A DNA stretch of 64,000 bases from Gorsachius magnificus (Eukaryota; Chordata; Aves; Pelecaniformes; Ardeidae): assembly GCA_034008185.1 (NCBI GenBank), contig CM067086.1, positions 36,283,007 to 36,347,006 on the forward strand, given 5' to 3'. A program made the translations under genes and the position numbers. Positions 1-13,680 of the stretch are shown here, one piece after another (within the stretch, counting starts at the first letter, position 1; each line of letters opens with the position of its first letter). The notes under the pieces were generated by a model. The model saw nothing but the letters and a program-made list of their open reading frames with translations, searched no databases and was not told the origin of the DNA.

Positions 1-1659
1 CTTAATTATAACATTTGCTGGTTCAAAGATTAACATTTAGCATTCTGGGAAAGACTTTCTGGACTTCAGTAACCTGATCAGTACGGTCTCCTTTTGGTCT
101 CTGCCTCTTTCTGGTTCTTTGTATTGCAGGGGAGATGATAGTATCTGGCACATTCCTTGGATGACTTGAAGATAGCAGCCTTCTGTGTTTGGGGCTGAAA
201 GATTGTGAACTCTGTGTTAGCAGAAATGCCACACAGGGGAGGTGAATAGAACATTAAAGAAGCTTTAGCTTTAGGTACTGCAGCGCAAGCAGAGTTGAAT
301 TTGAGAGCTGGGACTTAAGTGGACATTTGTCCCTGCTTTCTTCCTTAATAAAATCTGAGTGTTAACTGTGGATAAGGGCATTTGAGAGATCACTAAAAAT
401 GAATCATTGAGTGCCCGGAAGAGCTTTATTATGATATACTATGGAGAACTTTGGAATATACCGTGCACTTTTTACGTGCTGATCGGATGCATGTATGAGT
501 TACTATTACAGGAGTAAACTGTTTTGTGCTTTGCTACAGAAGCAAAAGAGTTTGCCGAATTAAGATGACAAAACTCATCAAAAACTGGATCAGTGTGGGC
601 CTTTCCAGCCCTGTGTTCCCATCTGATTTTCTGTTGCCCCATGAAAGTCTACTGAGCAAAAGACCCACAAGCTCCAACCAGCAGCATTTGTTGTGCTTGT
701 GTGTGTGTGTATAATTCATTTTGAAAAACCCTGACACAAATACTAAATCTGGAAAAAAAATACCTCAGTGCAGAAATCCTGACTAGCCAAACAGAGTTTA
801 AAAAAAAAAAAAAACAACTGAATTTTAAGAATCCCCAGACTGATATCGGGTTCCAGGACTGAGTCCTTGTAGGTAGAGCCGAGAGGTCACTTGGTTCAGT
901 TTGTTTGCCCCAGCAGCCATTAGATAGAAGGAGTTATTCTGCGCCTGAAGTTCCGCATGGATGTTGCTGCTGCCCAGTTAACCAGTGTGAAAATACCATG
1001 GAAAATAAATTATTAAACTATACTGTTATTACTAACTTGCCAGCTCCAGAGAAACAAATGCAGCCACATTTACATATGTGTCCATCTGTCTGTTTTTACA
1101 CTTTATGTCTTCAGCCAGTGGGTGAAATTGTTTTAATCCAAGCTGCAGTCTGATTTTTTCTTTTTTTTTTTTTTTTCCCCCTGCTGATATTTTTCTCTGT
1201 GTGTGTACGTTATTTGTAGATGGACACGCATATTCTTGACAGTAGCTAGTTCTTAATTGTCCTTTTAAGTAACCTAATCTATCTGGCCACGGTAGTTTTA
1301 ACTGGAGTAAGCGGTGAAGTTCTCCATGGATAATTTTTGTTAGTTAGCAGATTGTTACCATCTCAGTGTTGCTGAAATCCCTAATCTCAGGTCAGCGTGA
1401 AGCTGCAGTGGTTACAATCCTGTTGCCTGATGCAGTGTGAATGGAAGTGCTTTCTGTCAGAAACATGTGGTCTCTTCAGTGGAGAGCCTGCGTAAATCCT
1501 GTGTAAATAGAGGGAGGCTAACAAAGGATGAGCCCCTGCAGCTCAGAGCATTTGGAGCCATTTGGAGGCTGAATTTGCTAAATGCTGCTTATACCGCCTG
1601 AAAAGTTGAAGAGAAAGGAGCATAAAATCCCTTCTTTTTTCTCTTTCTGCTCCTACCCT

Positions 1660-1684
1660 GGGGGGAGGGTGTTAAGGGCCAGGG
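1660..1684 (+). other. G-rich patch with four G-tracts (G-quadruplex potential)
   Basis: Four runs of at least three G occur in 25 bases, with loops of 1, 6 and 3 bases, so an intramolecular quadruplex is possible on this strand. The surrounding intron is unremarkable. Confidence 0.4.
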
Positions 1685-4600
1685 AAGCCTGAGGTAAGCC
1701 TATGAAGACTGTTTTTTCAGTGCTCTTTTGAGTGTGAAAAAGGTGGCATGGGTCACTGTCCCCTCTTTAATGTCGGAAAACCCACACAGTTAGTAAATGT
1801 TGCATGTAAACTAAAGCATTTCATCCCTGCTCCTGCACGCCACGGCAGTGGGCCATGAACTAGTCACTTGAAAATCGCAGAAAAATTTCACTTCGACATG
1901 TCCGGACAGTTTAGCACAGCAGGAACGTAAGGGAGATCAGTAATTAGCAGGTTGCTTTACTGTTCCCCTCGTCTGCATTGGAACACTTTTTTTCACCTGA
2001 TGTGAAAAAATGTTTGATTATAACGAACGAGCCGCAAACCTACTGGCTTCGTAGAAGAGTTTAAGATTTATACTGGTGTTTATGAGTTTTGTCTTTAAAA
2101 ATCTAGAAAAATACTTTGTTGGCTTTTGACTAGAATCTCTAAGAATTCTCGATTCACTTCACAAAGAAACATGAGCTTTAAACACAGACAATTTAGGGCA
2201 CAAAAAAGACAGTCTTTTTTCTTATTTTCGGACAGGAAAATAATAAAAGGGGAAATGTGAAACATTGTAGTTCTGCAAATCATTTTGAAAGGTTTGAATC
2301 ACCAGTTTTATAGCATGCATGGCTATAGCAATAACATAGCTGGAATGTCGTTCCTACTTTCAAGTAAATATAAAATACTTGTAAATGCCTTTTTGAAAAT
2401 AAGATTAATTAGTGATCATAGAAAGGTGCCTATCCAGAAATAGAAAATGAGCATTTTTTTATTCTGTCTCTTGTATAAATACACTTTAGATATCAGATAC
2501 CGTGCAACTCTTCGAGCCTTAGCACGTATTGCCAGATGGCAACAGGGACTTGCTCCTGACTGACAAACTGTGCTAAAATGTGATTAGATCGAGTAGTGTA
2601 GCTTTGTAGGTAAGGTCTGACAGGGGCTTCAGTTCTCTTTCTTTTCTTCCTATTTGAATTTACAGTGGTTATTAATGCCCAGACTGTGTGAAATTTGTAC
2701 ATGTCATCTGCCCAGTATCAGCCCAGCAGAATTGCTGGTTTATATTCTGGAAAGTAAAAAGGTCTTCCAAAAGAACAGCAGAGAGATGGCCAGCTCTTCG
2801 TCACCTCCCTGCTGCTAGAAGGGCAAAAGCATAACATCTTCTGTAGTGAGAGAGATGGCAGTGCTGTATGTCTGAAGTCTTCCTGTTCCTTCTGCTACAT
2901 CAGTGGCCAACCTTTCTTTCTCTCCAAGATGCTTGCTGAAACATATGACGTAGCACCATGAGACGTGTGTCTGGTGTCTCAGAGACACAAAAGGGGAGGG
3001 AACACAGAGGGGCTGACTACAGCAGCACACTTGAAGTCATCCCACTCCAGGGTGGGACAAGTGGTGGCTGAACATGCCTGTGTCGGGCCTAAACATCTTC
3101 TGATGGCGCTTTTCCTCCTGCAGTCAAGTAATTCAGCAAAACCAGCCAATGTACTGGCAGAGCACTGCTGATGATGGCACAGCTCTAACCTGGGATGCCC
3201 ACTTGAACTCTTTGTGGTTTTCAAAGTCCCAGGTTTGCCACCCATCCTAACTTGGTTTCCCCAGGCAGTAAGATGCAGTAGATAAGTATTGCTTCTGTGG
3301 TGTGAGGAGCCTAAGTCAACCTCTGTGAACAGTGATCATTAAGGGGAGGAGAAAAAAAAACCCCACAGCCAGCAAGCACTTCATTCAGAGAGCTGTGATC
3401 TGCTGAAGCTGCAAGGCTAAACATCTGATGATTTTAACAGGGTGGAATGAAGATAAGGAGCTCTCCTGAAGGGTCTTTTGTTCTGGAGCTGACCTTCCCT
3501 CTCTATTAGTCCTCGCTACAGCACAGACGGTCTTATCTTCAAAACGTCTTCAAACACTTTTCTTTCCATTTTTTTGGCAGTGGTAATTAACCAGATTTTT
3601 AAGATTTTTCTCTGATGGTGATATGGATCATATTAGTAAATTGAACATTCTTATTAATAATGGTGTCCAATACTTACATGTCCAGATGGACACATTATAA
3701 GTACAAACAAATAATTGCAAATTGTGAATATAAGCTGCATGCAGATTCTCCTCTTTGTTTTGCATTTATATCTACAAATTCTACTCCATCAAAATACTGG
3801 ACTGAAAGATTGTGGAGTAGTTTACTTAAGATCAGCATAGTGCGCTGCAGCTTTCCTTTCCAGAATCTTTTAACTTGGTTTTCATATTGCTTGTGCTATT
3901 TTTAGAAAAATGGTGAAGTGTCTTGTCTTCCCCCCACCTTGGATTCCCCTGCTCTTCTCTCTCTTCCTTTAGCATGACAAACCATAAAGCTGTAAGGGAG
4001 CTCTGATGGTGAAGAAACTCAAACACTGAAATGTATTTTTGCAGAAATCACTTTTTTTTTACTGCTCTGCTTCTTATGACGGTAATAGAAACTATTACTA
4101 GAGTTTGGATATGGGCTGTTACCAGGCTTCTGTGCTTTGGCCTGGCTGGGTTATCCCTTTCAGTTATCATTTTGCATAGATTGGGAATCTGTTATTCATT
4201 CTGTTCACAAATGGTGAAAAGACTAGATGAGCAGCTTCTAAGCAGCACTCACTTCATCTCTTGCTGGGTCTTTACTCTGTGAGGAACACAAACAAGGACT
4301 AAGGCTGAGATAATACTGATAGTGTAGAGGACTGTCAAAGAGGAATTCATAGATACAATAAGGTTGGACTGGCCTTCTGTAGGACTGGACTCTGTTTCCC
4401 TAAGAGTCCTTAGCTGTAAGAACATTGGGGTCAGCAAGCTAGTCTGTCCAAGGAAATCACTTTGCAGCAAGTTAAGTTTGAAATTATGGTGCAATGGAAA
4501 CCCTGCTCTAACTACTTATTCAGTATTTTTTAAATAAGAGGTAGTCTCCTTTGCTTTCAATGCAAAGTAATTTATCTTGTGGGAAGAAACCCTCAGCAAG

Positions 4601-4984
4601 TGCTAAGAGTGTCTGCACACAAAGCTAGTGTGGAAGCCTAACTTTCTGCCATGTAAAGAAGGCGTGCATCTTCAGCCTCCTCCATAAACCCTTCCCCTAG
4701 AAGAGAAGGTCTCTAAGGAACTCCATGTTTTTCACTTTGCAAAGTTTCTTGTAAATTCTCTCCAACTTTTATAGGGGTCATTGAGACTATTATATAGCAT
4801 TGATATAATCTTAAACAAGCTGGGTAATACGCCCAATTCTCTACTGGCTTGCATCCTGAGTAGTCATTGACATCTCCACAAAGAGAGTGCCACTTAAGAA
4901 TTCTCCACTTCCCTAGAACAGTGGTAGGGTTTTGCAGTCACTCGCACAAGAGTAAACGAGTGAACAGTGCGCAAAGCAGGAGAA

Positions 4985-5095
4985 AGTCACCCTTCCTTTT
5001 TTTTGCCGCTGTGTGACAGAGAGTGTCAGTGGGCCAAAATCTAGACTTAATTTCCCCACTAGAAAATTGGGATAACTATGCCTATATAATTGCAA
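4985..5095 (+). repeat. MIR-like SINE fragment
   Basis: The segment TTAATTTCCCCACTAGAAAA followed by TTGGGATAACTATGCCTA matches, with old-repeat divergence, the MIR core (CTCAATTTCCCCATCTGTAAAATGG, then GGATAATAAT). A GCTGTGTGAC-like start lies upstream near 5008. MIRs are ancient tRNA-derived SINEs present in all amniotes. Assignment is from memory of the consensus. Confidence 0.5.
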
Positions 5096-6281
5096 TTTCC
5101 ATCCAAGTTAAAACTTGACTTTACCCTTCTTACAAATTACCATCCAAATCAGGGTATGAACAGTTGACATAAGCAGAACCACTTGTAATGATGGTTTAAA
5201 TTATTTAGTTTTGGAGTCCTTCATGCAGCAGTTAAAAGTAGACTCAATCCAGTCTTCAACAGAGTGACTTTCATGTCCATTTATTTTATTTCACTTCTGA
5301 TAATTTATTTTTCTTCATTTAAAGTAACTCATGTTTATTTGGATACAGCAAACTAGGATCAGGCCCCCCATATCCAAGAAGTAAATCATTCCATCTTGGA
5401 AAAGTCAGTTATGGGCTACTTCTGTGATTTCTCGCTACTAGAAACCGTATCCACTAGTGTGAGCAGTTGTAGCGCCATTAAAGATAGGACAATACAGCTT
5501 AACAGGATTGGGCCTGTAGTTCACCAGGAGCAATAAATCTTGCAATATTCATTGTCTGAGATCATTTGGAGGTACGTTACTTGGGGTTTGGTTCATGAGG
5601 TTATGGAACAGATTAGGGAAGCACCAACTCTTAACTGTTTCAACCACTGATTGAGGTGGGAAGGGAGTGGGAGCTTTAGCTGAACTTTCGTCTCCTGGGC
5701 TGCTATTAGCTTTTTAAACCCAGGATACTAACAACTTCTCCAAAAGGTCTAAACACTGATTAGCGCGTAGGCGACTCCTGCTGAGTATGCTCACAAACAG
5801 GAGAGTATGTCGAGGCAGAGAAACGTGAATTTGTCCATATAGAAAGTGAACTGGTGCTTCTACAGTGCGAAAGGATGGTGCAGAGCAGAACTTTTACAGC
5901 TCCACACACACTGTGCATACACATATAGCTTTTACATAAAGAGACAAAGATATCTTTATCCGCACAACAGATAGACAAACAGACTGACTGACTTCAAACT
6001 TGCACTTTCAGTAGGGATTTTTTTCCCCCCATCTCCGGGTACTGCTTTTCAAAATTGCCTGAGGCTACAGTACAGCACCTCAGATCCCCAAGGCCCATTG
6101 CCTGGCTCCTAATAGCCACTCTCCATCTGTGTCACATGAACAGCTGATGAGATAGCTCCAGTGTCTGTATTTTGGAGAGCATATCCACCCAGGTTAAAAT
6201 GCTGGGGTTGCCAAGGAGCAGTCAGAAGCCATTAGTGTTTGTGAGAATTTGCCTTGCAGCAGTTCCTTGGCATAGTGGAAA

Positions 6282-6321
6282 GTGTGTGTGTGTGTGCGTG
6301 CGTGTGTGTGAGAGAGAGAGG
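6282..6321 (+). repeat. Compound (GT)n/(GA)n microsatellite
   Basis: GT units, interrupted by two CG-containing units, pass directly into GA units. The opposite-strand frames across it encode only His-Thr and Ser-Leu repeats and are not genes. Confidence 0.9.
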
Positions 6322-8163
6322 GGTAGGGTGGAATATATGGGGGGGAGAGAACCACGAGAAGGAGTGCTTTCTAAATAACCAGCATCTTGCAAAAGTGAAC
6401 AGTTGGTTACAGCGTTTAGGGCTTCCATAGTCTCTTCGATTAGTTTGCTGTGATTCGACTCTCCTTTCTCTATCGTTAACAGCAACAAACAATACAAAAA
6501 AAAAAAAAAGGAAAGAGCATGAGAGAGAGCAGCGACTTCAGGGTCTTGCTCTGGTGTTTGGGCAGATGGAAAGGAGCTGCTCTGCCTTGGGGCAGGGTGG
6601 TTGTAATGAAGTGGCCTGTCAGTCTGTAAATAGTGAGGGTCATCTCTTCCATGTGATGGAGGGTATCACATTGCAGTGAAAATGGAAATGTCAATAAAAT
6701 TAATCTGCCAGCTCTTTGCTGTGGCTTTTTCTGTCTCTCCGGTCCAAAAGGGTTGGTTTTTCAGAGGGGAGGCAGCTGAAGAAGGGTGATCTGGCACAGG
6801 AGGGAAGATGGAGCTGAAATGCAAGTTTTGAAGCAAATGGACTGTATGTAGCAGCAACGTATTTCGTTTAGTAGCACTACAGAGCTAGACAAGGCTATAG
6901 GAATTAGCTCGTGAATCTATAGCATTCCTCAGGAAGCTATGGAGCGTCTAGCTCAGGCTACATTGAGCACAGAGTTTATTGTTTTAGGCTTTCTTGGACA
7001 AGGTTTTTACTTAGCATGGGATTTATGGCATTTACTGCTAATGAATGTCTATTCTTAAATTACAAAAACCACCGTCTCAGCACAATTCCCAGATGTCCTT
7101 CCAGGACCTCGGCTTCTTAAACACCAGCAGGGAGCATAAACTCTCCACTTCTCTGTTTTCCTCTTTCGTGTGGCTCCGGGCTAATGATGTGTAAGGAAAA
7201 CACAGCAATCTATAAAGTCTCAGTGCTGTCCCAGTATTCTTCATTTATTTTGCATTTGATTATGCCACAAGTCGGATCTTGTTTCTTTCCTTTTTTTAAA
7301 GTTATTAGTTCAAATATTAATGTAGGAATATGGCATATATTGCTGCTCTTGATTGATGCCTTCCCAAAAACAGGAAGACGTGCTCGTATGAATTTTAAGA
7401 AAGTAGGGGTCCTGCAATGCCTTGCCAGAAGAGTTTTTCAGATACATAATTTAGATGCCCTCCAGGCAGGCTTTCAAGGCATTTTTGCTGGAGGGCAAGA
7501 AAAAATAACTATGACTGTTAAAAGTAAATGATTTTTGCTAATGCACAATTAATGCCAGGGAAAAGCACAGAAGAGAAAGATGTTGATGGAAAGTTCTGAT
7601 TAAGTGAGAGCTCTACCTTGATGTGCATCTTTTTTTTTTAATGATAATAATCACTGATGCAGAGATGTAGAAGTTTTCATGTCATGCAAATGCTGTATGC
7701 AGGGTCATACTAGGTGTACGTGTTTGTGCGTGCGTATGTATGTGTGTTGGGAGGTGATGGTTACGGGGAGGGGCTCATCTGACAGTGTGTTATGTGCACT
7801 GAACGGTGACATGGTTACTGCCACCTCTGCAGAGGGCCTCAAATATATAGACTACAGAACATTTAACTTGATTACTTATAGTACATATTCAGAGCAGTTG
7901 TAGGGATGCATTTGCAGTGAATGGGTTTTCTTGTGGCAGGTTTTCCCACATTGAGTCCCGTAATTGACAAAGAGCTATTGCACTATGTCAAGCACACAAT
8001 TATAATTGAATTAATGATATATGCATGTGTGAAACGCAAAATTAGTATTTGGAGAGACATGGTTTCTAATTTTTACATATTTGTATCAGCACTTATATAT
8101 AATGAGAAACTGTATGTGCCTGATCCAGCAAATCTAAATAAAACCGTGGTAGCGTCTTGGTAA

Positions 8164-8448
<285 letters not shown>

Positions 8449-8579
8449 TAGAAATCAATTGTCCCCATAATTTCTGAACCACTATTAGGGTTCAATAGTA
8501 GTTGGGGTTTTTTTCTTTTCTTCTAGATTTTTTTTTTTCTTGGCTCTTGGAATCATGACAAATCTGAAAGAAATCTATC

Positions 8580-8640
8580 TGTATATATTTCTTATATATA
8601 TACACACTATACATGCCTATAGAGAGAGAAAGAGAGAGTA
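8580..8640 (+). repeat. TA-rich and GA-rich low-complexity stretch
   Basis: TATATA-type steps, a short ACACAC piece and a GAGAGA/AAGAGAG run lie about 200 bases after the donor site. The rest of 8389-9690 shows nothing I can assign. Confidence 0.75.
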
Positions 8641-9689
8641 CAAAGCCCTAGCATGGAACAACACCTACGTATAAAGTAAACATCTTTTTCTTTGAACTAT
8701 TCAAAATGTTCCTAAAGACAAAAAAGGGGGTTTCTCACTTTAGCGTATCTAAAGCTCTGCCTTCTGGATTCTTTACTGCTGGCCTCTGTTTACCCAAACT
8801 TCATATGTATGTGGTGGAAGAGAGAGCCCCGGTCTGTATGTACTGACATGCACTGTGGATGTTAGAGCTAAGTCAAAGCAGCAGCTTGCAAACTTGTCAT
8901 TGTTACTTTTTGTGAGAAATACAGAAGGCTTCCAGGTTCCCTAATTCTTCAGTTGTGTAACAGAGAGAATAAGCACCTTTTTAGCTTCTCTTCAAGTCTA
9001 TTCTGTTAAAAGCTAGCCATATTCACATTTGGGGAAGAGAGATTAAACATGTGAAAAAGCAGTGCTTTCCACGGGTTATCTTTATCCTCCTGCTTGCAAT
9101 TGGTTTTATGTGTTGGTGTTCTGTTCACTATTACAGCTTCACTTAGGCATCAAAACACAGCTCTACAGAAAACTTAGTAACCCTCTTTGTAGTTTGCTTC
9201 GTGTGGGAAATAATGGAAACTGGTAAAATTATCAATTGATTTTCCTCTTCCTCTCACTGTAAAATTGTTTCTCACTTGATAAGGCTTAAAATGCTAACTG
9301 TTATTAACTACCTCCTCTTCTACCAAAGTTTTATAAATTTCCACGGCAGCTGATGTTGGTTACAGTGTAATGATTTCAGGACAAGGTACCCGATTTATTT
9401 ATGATAGGGACTATTGAACTGCTCTGCTAGCAGCACAGCTAAAGGGGGGAGCGATAGATCCACAATTCTAAACCATCATTTTGATGTAAGGACATTAGTA
9501 GCAAACTAAGGTGCATTGATCTGGCCTGTGGGGTCAGGATTAGCTGGAATAGCCAGTGTCTCTGCTGGAGTAGTGGTTATTCCTGCCTCCCAGCTATGGC
9601 CATTTCAAAGGTCAGGTGCCCTGTACCCACTTGGCTCAGAGGAATTAGACAGAACATGAGTCTCTGGGCTGATTACTTAACCAAAGACA

Positions 9690-9915
9690 AAATAATGAGT
9701 CCTAAGCAAATACTGACTAATTGAAAGGGCTGTAAATCCATTACATATTGGTCAGGGATAATCAGGAGTATTTAATCACTTTTATCTATTCAAGAGCACT
9801 GAAGCTGCAACAGCAAAGCCCTGAACCTTGCCATGTGCTTATTATTCTCATCATTATCAAAATTACTTCACAGCTGTTCTTTGCTACATCACCTCAGCTG
9901 GAGATTTACTAACCT
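9690..9915. promoter_or_regulatory. Candidate conserved non-coding element A
   Basis: This is a repeat-free, compositionally even block with homeodomain-type cores (CTAATTG, TTAATCAC, TTATTATTC) and TTATC/GATAA GATA-type cores. That texture is typical of conserved elements in introns of developmental regulators. Conservation cannot be measured here. Confidence 0.35.
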
Positions 9916-10239
9916 GTAAAATGTTTTTAATTTGGAAGTCGAGTGAGTGTGAGTGGAGGGTTTTTCATTTAGCTGTAGGGTATCTTTAGAGGAGTAGTAC
10001 AGGCAGACAGCAAAAAGCAGGGCCACAGATAAACCAGTTTGTTTTGTACACGACTCTGTGTTAACTCCTCTTACGAAATTTGTGATATCTTGTTCTTTTC
10101 TCCCTGCCTTCCTTTCTCACCTGCTCCTTGAAAGCATTCGACACATGCTTATTAAACAGTCAACTGCCTCTTGCTTCTCTTGAGGAAAGTCCTCCTGGCT
10201 TTTTGAAATCCCTTTTCCTTGTTTCCATCCTCTCTCTCC

Positions 10240-10700
10240 TGACCCTCTCCATCCTGTATGAATGAGGAAATTTGCCGTCACTGGCGAGGATGGCCTCGCA
10301 AAAATCAAATTAAATGAACACAAAAAAGCCCCAAACCTTTTACCATCCAAGCTTTAATGAGTTTGCAGGTGTTGAAAGATTTACTGTGCTGTAATTCTCA
10401 GACCTGCAAACTGATAATGGAGACCCCTGACCAGCGCAATGTAAATTCAGAAAGATTCTTGCCATAAACACATGCAGGGAAGGAAGAGAACTCCTTTCTT
10501 TTAAAGATCTCGCACTTTTTCTCAAATTAGCTTATCCATTCAAAGTGCAACGCTGGCTGAGCCAGAACGGGGGAATCTGTGATGTACAATTTTATTGTTT
10601 CAAGTAAATATCTTTACAATGGCGGTCCATGATTCAATGGACATTCCTTCATTACTACTCTAACCTTATTTCAGATTGGTTTGTTCCTCCTTTGTGTTGT
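10240..10700. promoter_or_regulatory. Candidate conserved non-coding element B with an 11-bp inverted repeat
   Basis: The block has even base composition, no transposon signature and several TAAT/ATTA cores. It includes a perfect inverted repeat: AGTTTGCAGGT at 10360-10370 and its complement ACCTGCAAACT at 10402-10412, separated by 31 bases. Each arm contains an ACCTGC/GCAGGT E-box-like half. An enhancer role is inferred from context only. Confidence 0.4.
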
Positions 10701-10779
10701 ATGACCTGTTCTTGTATTACAATAATCCCCTGATGTACCCTTTTTTCTTTCTCTTTTTTTTTTTTTAAAGAAACTAATT

Positions 10780-11360
10780 GAATTATCTCATTATTTTAAT
10801 TTGTTAAGCAAATGTATTTTACATCTCAGGATGTGTTCTTAAAGAAGGAGCTGCTTAGGCTTTGCCCCCTGAATGGGCCATTGGTACATTTTGACATTCA
10901 TGCATTCATTAAGGAGAGGAACATAAAAGAGCTCTGGTTGTATTTTTTTTTTCAAACACCCAACCAGCATGGAGCAACTTTTCCATAAGCCACAGGGGTC
11001 TCTCTACATATGTTCTCAACTGCAAGCCATTGTCACCTATTCTGAATACCTCAAAAGGACAAATAAAATACTAAAGGCCAACTGTAGCAATTGTTAGCTG
11101 TTAGTCTCAATATGACAAAAATCATTAACCTCTGGTTTCCCTGGAAGGAGAGGCAGTGGCAGTCCATCTCTTCTGGCGTGGATTAAACCTGAAATTCCTT
11201 TAGACTCTCAAATTGAAAGAGAGTAACTCAGTTCTGACTAATTGTATTTACTTATGATTTTAAATGAAATGCTATTTTTCCCCTTTATTCAATCAGTTTG
11301 CAAACTCCTAAGGTAGCTGATTTTAAAAATTGAATTGCCTAAGTGGCTTTTTTGGAGAGA
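10780..11360. promoter_or_regulatory. Candidate conserved non-coding element C
   Basis: A repeat-poor stretch rich in AATTA, TTAAT and CATTAA cores, including CATTCATGCATTCATTAA at about 10898-10914 and TTCAATCAGTTTGCAAAC near 11287-11304. It joins element B across a T-rich gap. The same regulatory inference and the same lack of measured conservation apply. Confidence 0.35.
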
Positions 11361-13140
11361 CAGGCACTTGAACTCTGATGTAGAATGAATGTATCTGACA
11401 GGCTCTGTCTTTCAAAACAATTTCTAACCCCTATCGCGGCTTCCATTTTGCAGTAACATTAATTATATTTGAAATAGGATACACATGTGTGTTTTTATTG
11501 TTGGAAATCAAATGCAAGGAGTAGGAGCTTCTGTCATGTTCTTGTTCACTTACTGAGCTCTGTCTTACATTTGGAATTACAACCGTACCGGAAGATGAAA
11601 GATCTGAGGATGAATTGGTTGGAAATGTGTATGCTTTTTCTGGATAATATCCAGTGTTTAAGAAAGTAGAGGAAATCCTAGTCTAGTAGTATAAGCTTTT
11701 CAATAGTACATAAAGCTTACGACATCAGAAAGGTAAACCTGACATTAAGGCTGTTTTTATTTGAGTTCAAAGGTGGTTAAAGAAAAGAAACAGCAAGAAA
11801 TCTGACCCAAGCCGAGAGTTTATTCATAGCTTTGGAAGACTCCTTTTCCTCTATGCCAAGGAGTCCTTAGTACACTCAATTAGCCTCTCAGACATCTCTG
11901 CTTTCCTCCCTCAAGTGCTCCCCTATTTGCCCTGCAAAGAACATATTTGATCGCAAAGTGAAAACAGGAAGTGCTCAAATGTATAGACACCTCTAGTTTA
12001 CACCAGTGTTGAGATTAGGATTTCTTACCAGCAGCTATACAGAGCCGGCCCCCCTCCTCCCGTGCCCTTTTGAAGGATGGAGGACCTTTAAAATGTATGT
12101 ACATAATCAGAAGAGAGCAAAGTTATAAAGGAAGTAATTATACCACTCCATGGACTTGTACTTGTGGTAGTTCATCCCTTTCTGCAGCACAGCCTATCAA
12201 GGACGACCCTTTTGCTACATTCAACTTTTTTTCCCCTTCTTTTACCGAGCTGGTAGAACAGAGACACATTTATTCTTTGGCACTTACCTGGAGTGATGCC
12301 CTTTGTTAAAATTCTATTTTGGTTCTTTCTTTTGTTACAGTCTGTAAGAAGATGTGTATCTTAACTAAACGTACCAGATATACCAATGGTAGCCCGCAGA
12401 TGAAATCTTTTTTATGACAGTGCCAGATTCCTAGCTGATGGTATTTGGGATGCCTCCCCTGAAGTCAGTGGAGTTGAGCTGGTTCTTTTTCCTTTTTTTG
12501 CTAGCTGAAGTTCTGTCTCCTAACATTTGTTTGAACACTGTCATTTTAGCCTGATTTCCACAATCTTCTGGCTGAAAATCTTGCTCTTTACACAGCCTCT
12601 TGTAGAGTAGATTTTGGTTTCATCTGCTTTGGTGTCAGGCTAGAGTAAGTTCTGCTGGAATGTGTTAAAATGAACCAGCCACAGCTTTTGTACTTACCTG
12701 AATTAATTTTCCTAACTTGCTGTAGTCAGGTGGCCAGATTGGATAATATGAATAGTCTTACTGAAACAGATTTTTTCTTTTCTGTGTGTATGTGGGTGTC
12801 TCTGAGAATATAATGTATCTCTATCATACTTTGATGAATGGCTTACCAAGCTTTTTATATAGGGCACCTATTTTATTTATTCATTGGATTTGATTCTAGA
12901 GATGAATGTCATCAACCAAAGCCAATCTTGGAGCAAGCTTTCAGAACAGTTGAAACCACCCACCTTCATAAATGTCTCCTCCCGTATCATGATTTTAACG
13001 ATAATACATGAAGGAGAGTTAGGAACATAGCTGGCTCTTGCGCTCCACACTGAACATCTTATTTCCATATCAAACACTAGAAGAACAGTCCCGATCCAGG
13101 AGAAGCATTCTTCATGTTGCTGTTTTTGCTGTACTTTAAG
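11360..13140. other. Intron stretch with two short repeat relics only
   Basis: No gene is supported. The only assignable pieces are two relics of short palindromic amniote repeats: TTTACACCAGTG near 11998-12009, and GAAGTCAGTGGAGTTGAGCT at 12461-12480. Open frames up to 119 codons occur on either strand without family resemblance. Confidence 0.5.
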
Positions 13141-13170
13141 AAAAAAACAAAACCAAAACCAAAACCACAA
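13141..13170 (+). repeat. (CCAAAA)n short tandem repeat
   Basis: Three to four near-identical AACCAAAACC-type units follow an A-rich run. Confidence 0.75.
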
Positions 13171-13544
13171 CAGACCTTGTCCAGTTAAAATGGTGACAAG
13201 AAGGCTGGGAAAGAAAACACAGGAATGTGAAGACATTCTGGTGAATTCCGGTGCTTGTGTTGGGCTGCACTGTACTGTGCTGTATACTCCCAGGGTGCAC
13301 TGAAGAGACAGACGATGTCCTCTGGTTCTCCTGTAAAGTGACCTGCATGTGGGTTCATGTGGCTGCCATTTCCGCTTCAGTGCACCACGTAGTCGGAAAG
13401 GTGGAGGAGCCTAAGGTAGAATTTTATTCCCAGTCTGCTTTTTAGGCAGGGCTGACTGTATGCTGAGTTTGCAGCCAGGTGCCTGCTGGTGTAGGACAGA
13501 CCCCTCAGACTGTACAAACACCGCCCGGTTGGAAGCATGTCCTG

Positions 13545-13680
13545 CAAAATAATATTGCGCTCATTTTTCAGCTGGGTAAACTTTGTGAGGTGAGGTTAAA
13601 TGATTTCACCCCAGCACTAAAGAAAAATCAGTATCTGGACATTAAACTCCCATGACCTGTGGTCCTCAAGGTGATGGAGC
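13545..13680 (-). repeat. MIR-like SINE, antisense
   Basis: TCATTTTTCAGCTGGGTAAA, then TGAGGTTAAATGATTTCACC, parallels the reverse complement of the MIR core (CATTTTACAGATGGGGAAAC, GAGGTTAAGTGACTTGCCC). The following ACATTAAACTCCCATGACC fits the TTGAACCCAGGT-like continuation. The similarity spans about 100 bases in order, which is unlikely by chance. Confidence 0.65.

Noticed and set aside
4360..4400. AAGGTTGGACTGG phrase as a second CR1 3' end
   Set aside because: Only about a dozen bases agree, and the terminal ATTCTGTG-type units are missing.
6222..6497. Overlapping 91- and 86-codon minus-strand frames
   Set aside because: Both run through the GT/GA microsatellite and encode dipeptide repeats only.
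7184..7531. 115-codon plus-strand frame in the upstream intron
   Set aside because: No domain, splice support or family resemblance; the length is within chance for AT-rich intron.
10741..10772. Pyrimidine tract ending in AAAG as a splice acceptor of an extra exon
   Set aside because: No open frame related to MEIS2 follows, and no donor gives a sensible exon.
12877..13236. 119-codon minus-strand frame
   Set aside because: Its middle translates a CCAAAA simple repeat as a Phe/Trp run; no recognisable protein.
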